A stretch of DNA of 64,000 nt. Origin: Roseiarcus sp963784805. GTDB taxonomy: Bacteria; Pseudomonadota; Alphaproteobacteria; Rhizobiales; Beijerinckiaceae. The translations under genes and the position numbers were made by a program. Positions 27,301 to 34,620 of this stretch are shown piece after piece; position 1 is the stretch's first letter; each line of letters opens with the position of its first letter. The DNA is taken from positions 60,486-124,485 of the forward strand of contig CAWASR010000013.1 of the NCBI GenBank assembly GCA_963784805.1, given 5' to 3'. The notes below the pieces were generated by a model. The model was not told where the DNA came from, made no database searches, and saw only the letters and a program-made list of their open reading frames with translations.

Positions 27301-27653
27301 TGCAGGATTTCCTTTACGAGGACGAGATGCGCGCGTTCGAGGCGGCGGGCGTGACGAAGCTCGTCTGCGCCTTCTCGCGCGAGCCCGGCAAGCCGAAGGC
27401 CTATGTGCAGCAGGCGATCGCGGCTAACGGCGACGCGGTGTGGGAGCTCTTGCAGAAGGAGGCGTCGGTGTTCGTGTGCGGCGAGGCCTCGCGCATGGCG
27501 CCGGACGTGCGGCAGGCGTACGTCGACCTCTTCTGCAAGCGCACCGGCGCCTCCGCCGCCGACGGCAAGGCGTGGCTCGCGGGCCTTGTCACGAGCCACC
27601 GGTATCTGGAGGACATCTGGGCGTCTTCGGCGCCGGCTAGCGCGCCCTCTTGA
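24375..27653 (+). CDS. Bifunctional cytochrome P450/NADPH-P450 reductase (CYP102 type)
   Basis: This self-sufficient soluble fatty-acid hydroxylase type has 1092 residues. The heme domain (about 1-470) has the oxygen-binding I-helix AGHETTSG, the ExxR region EETLRLWP and the heme-Cys motif FGTGQRACIGRQ. An Ala/Pro-rich linker (about 472-506) joins it to the FMN domain (LFGSNLGTAEGIAHRIA), then FAD (RPRYYSISSSP) and NADPH (GPGAGVAPFRGFLQER) domains. Electrons flow from NADPH through FAD and FMN to heme. The ATG at 24375 (MADAPHFEPIPRP) is chosen over 24210 for its ribosome site GGGAGGA. Neither flank encodes a TetR-like regulator of the kind known for P450 BM3. Fatty-acid substrate is inferred. 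Confidence 0.95.
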   Translation: MADAPHFEPIPRPPGHMLVGNLFDIDTAHPIEGLMELARKYGPIYELDVPGLGSRIIASSLELVDPLCDESRFDKKIGGGLKTLASGPTGRGLFTSETQDPNWRKAHNVLLPAFSMDAMRGYHPRMLDIATQLMLKWERLNPDDTVDLPADMTRLTLDTIALCGFDYRFNSFYRDTPHPFVVAMLNTLETAQARARELPIETKLKRGRAKKARADQEFMVAIVRHIIEERVKSGALGKVNDLLDRMLTGVDRQSGEKLDETNIIAQCITFLVAGHETTSGLLSFALYALLKNPKVLERGYQEVDRVLGADVSALPTYAQTHQLPYVSQILEETLRLWPTAPAFTRRPYEDIVLGGKYRIEADSSVVVLIGMLHRDPKIWGDNPEAFDPDRFSPENRAKIPPNAYKPFGTGQRACIGRQFALQEATLVLAMLLQRFEFVNFANYQLETKQTLTIKPANFIIRVKPRPGRATTGFFAAPQLAAAPAAAPQPAPAAPSPAATADAHATPLLVLFGSNLGTAEGIAHRIADDARSRGFAATVGALDEHVDALPRQGAVIIVTASYNGQPPDNAAKFCAKLRDPTLPSDAFAGVEYSVFGCGNRDWSATYQAIPSLIDAELEKHGAKRAYERGEGDARGDFDRDYRAWYGDLFPSLAKALDLPESAAEAKTAVGPRISVSFVNRLAASPIMRSYSAVGMTVRMNRELQRRDCERPSERSTRHIEIALPAGASYGAGDHLGIVPRNGLESIRRVLMRFKLDPSLYVTITPHPNAGTPLPVNEPVPLLGVLANRIELQDVATREQIATLAQHAKDEKERQTLEALAGDDASYASEVFAQRKSVLDLLDEHSSCAPPFEVFLDLMPPLRPRYYSISSSPLMSADACSITVGVLEGPALSGHGKFRGVSSNYLAAQPADATVYGFVRKPTIPFHPPENPHVPMIMVGPGAGVAPFRGFLQERAALKTQGAPIGASLLFFGCRDPMQDFLYEDEMRAFEAAGVTKLVCAFSREPGKPKAYVQQAIAANGDAVWELLQKEASVFVCGEASRMAPDVRQAYVDLFCKRTGASAADGKAWLAGLVTSHRYLEDIWASSAPASAPS

Positions 27654-28087
27654 GCGTAGACTTTCACGACGGCAGGACCCATGGCTTCGCCAGCACGCGG
27701 CGTTTCCCTCGGCTCGAAGGTCGCAAGCGGCCGTTCTTATAAGCCGGGTCGAACGAAATCTCGTCATATCCCGCGCAACTCGAGAGGCCGCCAGCGACCG
27801 AGTGAACGTGGATCTTCCGCATTTCGTCGGAGGCGGCCCATGATTTGAAAAGGTTTTGGAACGCCCTCTCCGGGCGGGAGGCGCGTTCCCCAGCGCCGCC
27901 TGTAGCCCGCTTCCCGCCCAAAGCGGCTCAAAAAATGGAGCCGCGCGTTCAGTCCTGGCGCGCGAGCGCGCGCTGCCTCCGGTTTGCGGGCCGACGGCCC
28001 GCACCTGAGTCTAGGTGCCCAGGCATGGCCATCGAAGAGGAAGTCTGCCGGTTTCCCGGGCGGCAGAAGGCAGGAAGCGCCGTTTTC
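27654..28087. other. Intergenic region downstream of P450 gene
   Basis: 434 bp with no convincing gene. GC-palindromic tracts occur (GCGCGCGAGCGCGCGC near 27960, GGGCCGACGGCCC near 27990) and could end P450 transcription, but no U-run follows them. Confidence 0.35.
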
Positions 28088-28531
28088 GAAAATCAACTTT
28101 CTTCGACAATCGCTTTGAGATAATCAGAAGCCGTGTTATGGTCTTCCTCGTCGCTGATCAACCCGCGCCCGGCGCGCCGAGGGTAGCGGCCGCCCTAAGC
28201 CTTGTGGGCGAGTTGACACGCTCAAAAACGGCGACGGGCATAGGTTCTTAAGCAGTCGGCATGGTTTGGGGCTGGCGCCATCTCCACTCGGATTCGAAAC
28301 CGGAATCGGTTCCGAGCCGACGCCCATGCCGGGACGTCTTAAGCAAAGCCCAGTCCGGCTCCCGGTCCTCAGTCCCTGTCTTTGAGGGATGATCCGGGGG
28401 CTAAGCGCAGCTCACGGGTCTCGTGAGGGCAAGCGGTCGACGAATTGGCCCTGAATGGCGCCGCAAGCGATTGAAAAGACGCAATCCGCGACCCCAAATG
28501 GCGCCAGCCCCTTAGCGGAACTTGAAGAACG
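28088..28531. repeat. Dispersed ~440-bp repeat, copy B
   Basis: Direct-orientation copy of 3451-3891, with the same block order and scattered differences. Like copy A it lies in a gap next to a minus-strand gene that encodes a class III cyclase, upstream of the start in copy A and downstream of the stop here. No protein is convincingly encoded. Minus-strand frames that stay open in both copies change mostly at non-synonymous positions. Confidence 0.85.
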
Positions 28532-28639
28532 GATCAGGGTCGAGAAAAGGACGTAACGCCCAAGCCGTTCGATCGTTGTCATGACCCGAAAGCGAGGTGA
28601 AGTGGTTGATAGCTTAACCCGTCGCCCGGATTCACCCGA

Positions 28640-28686
28640 GCCTGGGAGTTACAAAGTTGCAGTTTTCGGCGGCCAAGCCATTGAAA
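28640..28686. repeat. Short intergenic motif copy (CCAAGCCATTGAAA type)
   Basis: CCTGGGAG, then GTTGCAGTTTTCGGCGGCC and AAGCCATTGAAA. It matches 54146-54184 (GTTGCAGATTTTGGCGCCC, AAGCGATTGAAA) and the motif in both 440-bp repeats. The surrounding 28532-28769 holds no recognised gene. Confidence 0.5.
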
Positions 28687-28769
28687 TCGTTCGCGCGTTG
28701 ACCAAACCGCACCGAGCCGACGCCATGGCGGACCGGCTTCCCTGCGGGGCGCGTGGCAGGTTGACGGGG

Positions 28770-29897
28770 TCACGATTCCGCTGGACCGGGCGACCGTGCG
28801 TGGACCTTTCGTGTCCAGATGCGGACCGGGCCGGCCCGGCCCCGTAAGGGATGCTCGCCCTGATCCTGCAATTGGCCCGCCAGCTCCGCGGCGGTGTCGG
28901 ACGATCCCAAGTTGATCGCGCTGATGAGCGGGTCGCCGACGACCAGCGACGTTTCGAGGGTGCGGGTCAGCGTCTGCAATCGGGCCGCGGTGTTGACAGT
29001 GTCGCCGATCACGGTGAACGACATGCTGTGTTCGCTGCCGACGTCGCCGAGCACGGCCAGTCCGTAATTGAGGCCGATTCCGATCGCGAGCGGCGCTTCC
29101 CCCTTCAGCTTGCGCTCCTCATTCCAGCGCTCGAGCGCATCGAGCATCATGTCGGCGCAGAGGAGCGCGTTGGCGGCGTCATTGGCGCTCGCCGTCGGCA
29201 CGCCGAACACTGCGACGATGGCGTCGCCGATGTATTTGTCGACGGTGCCGCCGCAGGCGAAGACCCGGCCCGTCATTCGCGCGTGGAACTCGCGCAGCAT
29301 CTCCAGCACCGCCTCGGGCGCCATCGCCTCCGCCATGCGGGTGAAGCCGACGATATCGGCGAACATCACAGCGACCGTCTCCCGGCGGACCGTCCCGAGC
29401 GGCTCGTCCTGCGCGGCCAGCATGTCGACGATGTTGGGCGAAAAATAGCGGGACAGATTGTTGCGCGCGCGCTCGGCCGCGGCGCGCAGCCGCTCCATCT
29501 CGCGCAGCTTGGCGATATGGGCCAGCGCCTTGCGGACGGTGATCTCGAGATCGTTGAGGTCCACCGGCTTGGTGACAAAATCGAAGGCGCCGCGATTCAT
29601 CGCCGTGCGCAGATTGGTCATGTCGCCATAGGCCGAGACGATGATCGCCCGCACCCCAGCCTGCCGTTCGCGCAATTCGTTGAGCAGGGTGAGCCCATCC
29701 ATCACCGGCATGTTGATGTCGAGCAGCATCAGGTCGATGTCGGGCTCGGCGGCCAGCGCGGTCAAAGCCTCCTCGCCATGACGGGCGAAGCGGAAGTCAA
29801 ATTCGTCCTCGCGGATCTGGCGGCGAAAGCGCTGCCGGATGAGCTGCTCGAAATCGGGCTCGTCGTCGACGGCGAGGATTTTGGCTGAGCTGGTCAA
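28770..29897 (-). CDS. Response regulator with class III nucleotide cyclase output
   Basis: 375 residues. The receiver domain (about 1-125) has acidic residues DDEP, phosphoacceptor D60 in LLDINMPVMDG and the TKPVD lysine. A helical linker (about 126-170) leads to a class III cyclase domain with both metal aspartates (VMFADIVGFTRM and VDKYIGDAIVAVFG) and GDTVNTAARLQT. A TTG at 29897 is used as start, giving MTSSAKILAVDDEP with GAAGGG upstream. No ATG fits. Phosphorylation by the neighbouring kinase probably controls cAMP (or cGMP) synthesis. The last ~40 residues, after the cyclase fold, are Arg/Gly-rich and not recognised. Confidence 0.88.
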   Translation of the reverse strand: MTSSAKILAVDDEPDFEQLIRQRFRRQIREDEFDFRFARHGEEALTALAAEPDIDLMLLDINMPVMDGLTLLNELRERQAGVRAIIVSAYGDMTNLRTAMNRGAFDFVTKPVDLNDLEITVRKALAHIAKLREMERLRAAAERARNNLSRYFSPNIVDMLAAQDEPLGTVRRETVAVMFADIVGFTRMAEAMAPEAVLEMLREFHARMTGRVFACGGTVDKYIGDAIVAVFGVPTASANDAANALLCADMMLDALERWNEERKLKGEAPLAIGIGLNYGLAVLGDVGSEHSMSFTVIGDTVNTAARLQTLTRTLETSLVVGDPLISAINLGSSDTAAELAGQLQDQGEHPLRGRAGPVRIWTRKVHARSPGPAES

Positions 29898-29908
29898 TGG
29901 AAAGCCCT

Positions 29909-30298
29909 TCAGGCCGATGGCGCGTGCAGCTGGCGCAGCCGTTCCTTCAGGAAATCGAAGTCGACCGGCTTGGTGACGAAATCGGCGGCGCCATATTCGG
30001 CCGCGCGACGGCGCCGTTCCTCGTCGCCGTAGGCGGTCACCAGCATGACCGGCAGGTCGGGCTGCCGCATCTTGATCTCGCGCAACAGCGCCAGTCCATC
30101 CATCCCCGGCATGTTGATGTCCGACAGAATCACGATCAGCTCCGGTTCGATTTCGTGAGCGAGACAGTCGAGCGCTTCCGTGGCCGAACGCGCGAAGTGA
30201 AGGACATAGAGGCCCTGTCGCGCCTCGCGGCGAAACCGCTGGCGAAACAGATCGGCGACATCGGGTTCGTCGTCGACAATCAGGATGCTGACGGTCAC
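29909..30298 (-). CDS. Single-domain response regulator (CheY-like)
   Basis: 129 residues with only a receiver domain: DDEP, phosphoacceptor D60 in LSDINMPGMDG, conserved Thr/Lys in TAYG and TKPVD. It overlaps the kinase stop by 4 bp and ends 11 bp before the response-regulator/cyclase start. The order kinase, receiver, receiver-cyclase suggests it shares or competes for phosphate from the kinase, as a relay or sink. Confidence 0.9.
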   Translation of the reverse strand: MTVSILIVDDEPDVADLFRQRFRREARQGLYVLHFARSATEALDCLAHEIEPELIVILSDINMPGMDGLALLREIKMRQPDLPVMLVTAYGDEERRRRAAEYGAADFVTKPVDFDFLKERLRQLHAPSA

Positions 30299-31981
30299 GA
30301 GGCCACACTGGCTCCTGCTGAATCCGCTGCGCCGCTGGCGGTGAAGCGCCGCGGCAGCCGGATGGTGAATTCGGTGAACGCGTCGATTTCGCTGGCGACC
30401 CTGATCGTGCCGCCATGTCCGTGGGTGACAATGTCGTAGCTGATCGACAACCCGAGACCGGTGCCTTCGCCGGTCGGCTTGGTGGTGAAAAACGGCTGGA
30501 ACAGCTTGTCCTTGACCTCCGAGGGAATGCCGACGCCATTGTCGCGCACCTGGACCTCGACCGCCTCGCCGAGATCGCGGGTGGCCACGCTCAGCACGGG
30601 CCTGAACGGGCTGTCGCCCGCCTCGCGTTTGCGCTCGTTCGCGGCGTAAAATCCATTGCCGAACAGGTTGAGGAACACGCGCGTGATGTCTTGCGGCGTC
30701 AGCTCGATCGGCGCGATGTCCTTGTCGTAGTTCCGCTCCAACGTGATGTTAAAGCTCTGATCCTGAGCCCGAGCGCCGTGATAGGCCAGATTGAGCGCTT
30801 CGTCGACGAGCGCGTTGATATCGACGGTCTGCCGCTCGCCGCCGCCCCCGCGCGAATGCGCCAGCATGCTCTTGACTATATTGTCGGCGCGCTTGCCGTG
30901 CTCTACGATCCGTTCGAGATTATTCGTCAGCGTGTCGAGGATCTCGTCGACTTCGCCGCGCTTATCCTCATCGAGGGCCTCGAGCGTCGATGCGGCCGTC
31001 TGCTTCAGTTCGTCGAGCAACTCGACCGAAAGACTGGCGAAATTGTTGACGAAGTTGAGCGGATTCTTGATCTCGTGCGCAATCCCGGCGGTCAGCTGAC
31101 CGAGCGACGCCATCTTTTCCGCCTGGATCAGATTCGCCTGGACCGCCTTAAGGTCATGCAGCGCCGCCTCGGCCGCGTCGCGCGCGGCGCGAATCTCGGT
31201 TTCGGCGCGACGCCGTTCGCGTTCAAGATGGCTTCGCTCGATCAGGCTGTCGCGCAACATGCCAAGCGTTCTCGTCATCGCCTCGATCTCGGGCACATCT
31301 GACCGGGGAACCGGGACGTCGAGTTCGCCGTGCGTAATTGCAGACATGCTTCGTTCCAGCAGCTTGAGCGGCACTGTGATCGAGCGTACGGTGAGCGCGG
31401 TGAAACCCAGCGCGATCGCCAGCGCGACGATCCCGCCGACGATCGAGAGGTTGACCGCGAGCTGCGCTCGACGCGTCGACGCGTCGCGCCGCGCCACAGC
31501 CTGCCGCTCCACCCGGCCGACGATCTTGTTGATCTCGCCGTCGATATTGAGAATATGGGTCTTCGTTTGCGCGACCAGGGCGTTGCCGGCGGCGCTTTCG
31601 TCGCTGGAGAAGGCCACGCCGGCCTGACGCGCCAATTCAGTCATTGTGTCGACTTCGCTTTTGATTGCGGCCACGAGCCCAGGGTCGACCGCCGAGATCG
31701 CCTTCAGATCGGAGTCGAGTTGCGCCTTGGCGGCCGCGGCCTTCTCTTGCGAGCTAGCGAGCAGCGTCTGCGCCGAGTTCGATCTCCCAATACTTCAAAT
31801 CGCCGAAGTGCCTGCTGGCCGAGTTGGCGTTCTTGACCACGGAAACCAGCAACGCCTCCTCCGCAAGGCTCTGGGAATCGCGCGCCAGTTCTCGTATCAA
31901 CAGCAGGGAGGAGACAGCGAGGATCGCAAGCAACAGGGCTGAAAGAAAGATCAACCGTGCGCGGATCGACACATGCGGCAT
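30295..31981 (-). CDS. Sensor histidine kinase, frameshifted in the sensor part
   Basis: An N-terminal piece (31754-31981) with TM1 (RLIFLSALLLAILAVSSLLL) and a periplasmic start joins, after a one-base shift, to a frame beginning AQTLLASSQEKAAAA and running through TM2 (LAVNLSIVGGIVALAIALGF), HAMP, the H-box AGIAHEIKNPLNF, the G1 box DNGVGIP and the G2 box FTTKPTGEGTGLGLS. An extra C at 31773/31774 explains the break. Taken together it is a standard membrane kinase of ~560 residues for the two downstream regulators. If the indel is real, a product starting at an internal ATG (31674) would keep TM2 and all kinase parts but lose most of the sensor. Confidence 0.85.
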
Positions 31982-32225
31982 TACGCTGTTCCCACGTGTC
32001 TATCGTCCACTATGGGCCCGCGCCTGGGCACGTTGAAGCCCGCGAAATCGGCCGGCCGCTCACGAACCCGCCTCGTATTGCCCGCGTCCGCCCTTTCCGG
32101 CCCCATAAGGATGATCCCACACTTGGAGAACCGAAAAAAGGGCGACTAAACTGGAATCAAAAAGCGCGATGACGGAATCTCCCGAAGTTTGTATGATCTG
32201 CGGCGATCCGTTGCGGTCGGCAGGG

Positions 32226-32237
32226 TAGGAGGCGAAC
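32226..32237 (+). promoter_or_regulatory. Strong ribosome binding site of the CHRD gene
   Basis: AGGAGGCGAAC directly before ATG at 32238 contains a full AGGAGG, stronger than any other in the window, which suggests high translation of this exported protein. Confidence 0.55.
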
Positions 32238-32693
32238 ATGGATAGCATGAACTTTCAGCGAGCCCTCGTTCTTTTTGCTTTCGTTATTGGCGTCGCCTGG
32301 GCGGGGACAGCCCAGGCGGAATCCATTTCCTTTAAGGTTCCGCTGAGCGGGGCGCAATCGGTGCCGCCGGTGCAGACAAGCGGCAAGGGAACGGCGGACC
32401 TTACGTACGACCCGACGACTCGGGTCGTCACCTGGAACATTGCCTATAGCGATCTGTCGAGCCCGGCGACGATGGCGCATTTCCACGGCCCGGCGAAGAA
32501 GGGCGCGAATGCGCCGGTGATCGTATGGCTCACGACCAAGGGCGCCCCGCCCACAAGCCCGATAACGGGCAAGGCCACGCTAACCCCGGAGCAGGCGAAA
32601 CAATTCATGGATGGACTTTGGTATATCAACCTCCACACGAAGGACCACCCCCCCGGCGAGATTCGCGCACAGGTCGTTCCGCCCAAAGGCTGA
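32238..32693 (+). CDS. CHRD domain-containing exported protein
   Basis: This 151-residue protein has a Sec signal peptide (about 1-27, ending AGTAQA-ES). The rest is one CHRD domain: VPLSGAQSVPPVQTSGKGTA, MAHFHGPAKKGANAPVIVWL and the C-terminal WYINLHTKDHPPGEIRAQV. CHRD domains, first named in chordin, occur in many secreted bacterial proteins of unknown role. It stands alone with a very strong ribosome site, converging on the cytochrome b gene with 7 bp between stops. Confidence 0.9.
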   Translation: MDSMNFQRALVLFAFVIGVAWAGTAQAESISFKVPLSGAQSVPPVQTSGKGTADLTYDPTTRVVTWNIAYSDLSSPATMAHFHGPAKKGANAPVIVWLTTKGAPPTSPITGKATLTPEQAKQFMDGLWYINLHTKDHPPGEIRAQVVPPKG

Positions 32694-32700
32694 GTAGGGC

Positions 32701-33363
32701 TTACATCAGGTTGGCGATTACGGCGGCGGCGGCGGCGCTGCCGGCGAGCAGAAGGGCTGCCCGCGCGCGACTCGCGATGCGCGGCGCGGGCACGCTTTCC
32801 GGAAGAACCTTTGTGCCTGTGATCATCGGACGCACCAGATTTTGACCCTTTGCCACCGCGTAGAAGAGGATGGCCAGCAGGTGCAGCGCGATCGCCGCCA
32901 GCAGGGCGTCCCAGAGGATCGTGTGCAGGGCGTCGATCGCGTCCGCGACCGCCGCCGGCGTCATCTCGGTCAACGGTCCCACGTCGGCGATATCGTTGGC
33001 GACGTAAAGTCCGGTCAACGTCTCTCCAAGAAGGAGGAATAGCAAAATCAGCACCATCCAGCCGCCGATCGGGTTATGCCCGACCTGGTGGTCGTGTTCG
33101 CGTCGAAGCGCGCCCGCCAAATATTGCGCCCCCCTCCCCGGCGAAACAAGAAAGCGGGAAAATCGCGCTGTCTCACTGCCAAAGAATCCCCACAGCAGCC
33201 GGAATATCAGCAAGGCGAGCAACGCTTCACCGATCCGTGCGTGCCAAATCATCCAGTTCAGCCTCCAGGTCGCATAGGCCGCCGCCACAAGCGCCACGAC
33301 AAGCCAGTGGAAGAGCCGCGTGGGAGCGTCCCAGACGCGAATGATACGGGAGGCGTTGCTCAT
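32701..33363 (-). CDS. Cytochrome b561-type membrane protein
   Basis: This 220-residue inner-membrane protein has four main TM segments. Likely heme-ligand histidines occur in TRLFHWLVVAL, WHARIGEALL, and HTILWDALLAAIALHLLAIL. The pattern WDAPTRLFHW is typical of the di-heme cytochrome b family that passes electrons between quinone and a periplasmic or dehydrogenase partner. No c-type cytochrome gene adjoins, so its partner is not known. Confidence 0.85.
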   Translation of the reverse strand: MSNASRIIRVWDAPTRLFHWLVVALVAAAYATWRLNWMIWHARIGEALLALLIFRLLWGFFGSETARFSRFLVSPGRGAQYLAGALRREHDHQVGHNPIGGWMVLILLFLLLGETLTGLYVANDIADVGPLTEMTPAAVADAIDALHTILWDALLAAIALHLLAILFYAVAKGQNLVRPMITGTKVLPESVPAPRIASRARAALLLAGSAAAAAVIANLM

Positions 33364-33780
33364 GCGCTCTGACGGACACCCGACAAGTTTGCCTTTGAAC
33401 CCTGTCTCAACGTCGTCCCGCGCCGCTTACGCTCGCGACGGCGCGAACCGTTGCGCGATGCTTGTTCGCGGTAAGGGCGCTTTCCCATAGGCTCGACTCG
33501 CCGCCACGGACCACAAGGGCAGGTCAACCTATTCTACCCGAAGTTTCTCCCGATTGCAGAGCTTGATGCGTTTCATCGCAGTGTCGTCACGCACATTGAC
33601 CCGACCGGCAAATCGCGCCTCCGCTTGGGCGGACCGGCCTCTGTCCGGACTCGAATTCAACTCGGTCCGCCCAAAGAGGTCCATCTGCTCCGGAGCCTCA
33701 ACTTCGGCGTGCAGGATTTCTCCACGTCCGGCCGCAGGCGAGGGGCCATGGGTCCGGAGCGTCGCCCGAACTCTACAGAC
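33364..33780. other. Non-coding region at left edge of accessory island
   Basis: About 420 bp with no recognised gene on either strand, followed by the ABC-transporter remnant. Confidence 0.35.
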
Positions 33781-34101
33781 TGTGCACCCGCCTCTTCAGG
33801 ACGTTGTCGAGGTACACGACGCCGGCGATCAGCAGCCCTTCGATCCCCATCTGCCAGAATGAGCCCATCCCCATGAGGTTGTCGCCGTCGCCGATGGCGG
33901 TGAACAGGACAGCAGCCGCCGATGGCGCCGCGTCCGCCGAACAGGCTCGCGCCGCCGCCAGCCCATAGGCCGCCAGCGTCACGCGGGTGACGTTGATGCC
34001 GACCCCGCCTCCCCCACCTCAAGCGAGAGATTGGCCCCTCGCAGCGCGCTGACGGGTCCGAAGCGCTTGTGCAGATTCGCGACTTCGAACAAAGGCGGCA
34101 C
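33781..34101 (-). pseudogene. Remnant of sugar-type ABC transporter (ATPase start joined to permease end)
   Basis: A GTG at 34101 opens VPPLFEVANLHKRFGPVSAL, the start of an RbsA-like ATPase, but after ~32 codons the sequence switches to an RbsC-like permease tail in another frame (VTLAAYGL, then NLMGMGSFWQMGIEGLLIAG and VVYLDNVLKRR to the stop at 33781). Walker motifs and most of the permease are missing. A deletion has fused the two ends of an ATPase-permease pair and further small indels have followed. Not functional. Confidence 0.55.
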
Positions 34102-34150
34102 GGTCTCCCTTCCTTGCGGGGCTACGCGGGAAAGTGGGTGACGGAGTGAA

Positions 34151-34289
34151 TCAAGCGGCGGATTTCATATTGGCGGGGTCTTCGATTCCGTCTTTGAATT
34201 TTACACCGTCGATGACTTTCGGCAACTGGTTCTGACCGCGCAATCGCCGCCAGGTCTTCGACGCCGCCATCCGCTCAAGCAGCCTGACC
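34151..34289 (-). pseudogene. C-terminal remnant of IS256-family transposase
   Basis: About 45 codons ending at 34151 read KTWRRLRGQNQLPKVIDGVK followed by FKDGIE, the conserved tail of mutator-type (IS256) transposases in Rhizobiales. Nothing of the catalytic DDE domain remains. The cut faces right, where the accessory genes begin. A same-strand head of an IS256-family transposase lies at 53419-53930. Confidence 0.55.
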
Positions 34290-34538
34290 ATGCACGTCAA
34301 CAAGGTCTCCCGCGTCAAGACGATCAGCCGCGTCGCCAAGGACCTCGGCGAGAACGAGAACTGGCTCCTCGACGTCGCCAACGAAATGGAGCCCGAGGAC
34401 GGCGTGATTTGGGCCTACGGCGTCGGCGATAACGGCGTCATGGCGTTCACCGACTTCCGAATAGAGAACCTGGTCGATCTCGTCAAAATGCACAAAGACG
34501 ATCCCACCCTGCTCACGCGCCCGCACCGCGACAAATAG
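34290..34538 (+). CDS. Small conserved hypothetical protein
   Basis: 82 residues, starting MHVNKVSRVKTISRVAKDLG, with MEPEDGVIWAYGVGDNGVMA in the middle and NLVDLVKMHKDDP near the end. The balanced composition and acidic core look like a real cytosolic protein, and similar small proteins occur in Rhizobiales, but I do not know a function. Its ATG abuts the IS256 remnant, so its native upstream region may be lost. No good ribosome site is seen. Confidence 0.6.
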   Translation: MHVNKVSRVKTISRVAKDLGENENWLLDVANEMEPEDGVIWAYGVGDNGVMAFTDFRIENLVDLVKMHKDDPTLLTRPHRDK

Positions 34539-34620
34539 GCGCCCCCGCCGCCTACGCCGAATGCTTTCGAAAAGGATACCCGGCCGGCCGAAGGTTGCGG
34601 CCGGCTGGGCGCGTCGCGTG

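Noticed and set aside
28290..28320. GGATTCGAAACC segment as a tRNA T-arm
   Set aside because: No acceptor stem, anticodon arm or CCA-compatible pairing could be drawn around it. The same sequence recurs in copy A as part of the dispersed repeat.
30295..31674. Short histidine kinase starting at an internal ATG as the true gene
   Set aside because: The upstream 75 codons carry a clear first TM helix and the join restores a normal sensor region with one base, so a full-length kinase with an indel is the better model.
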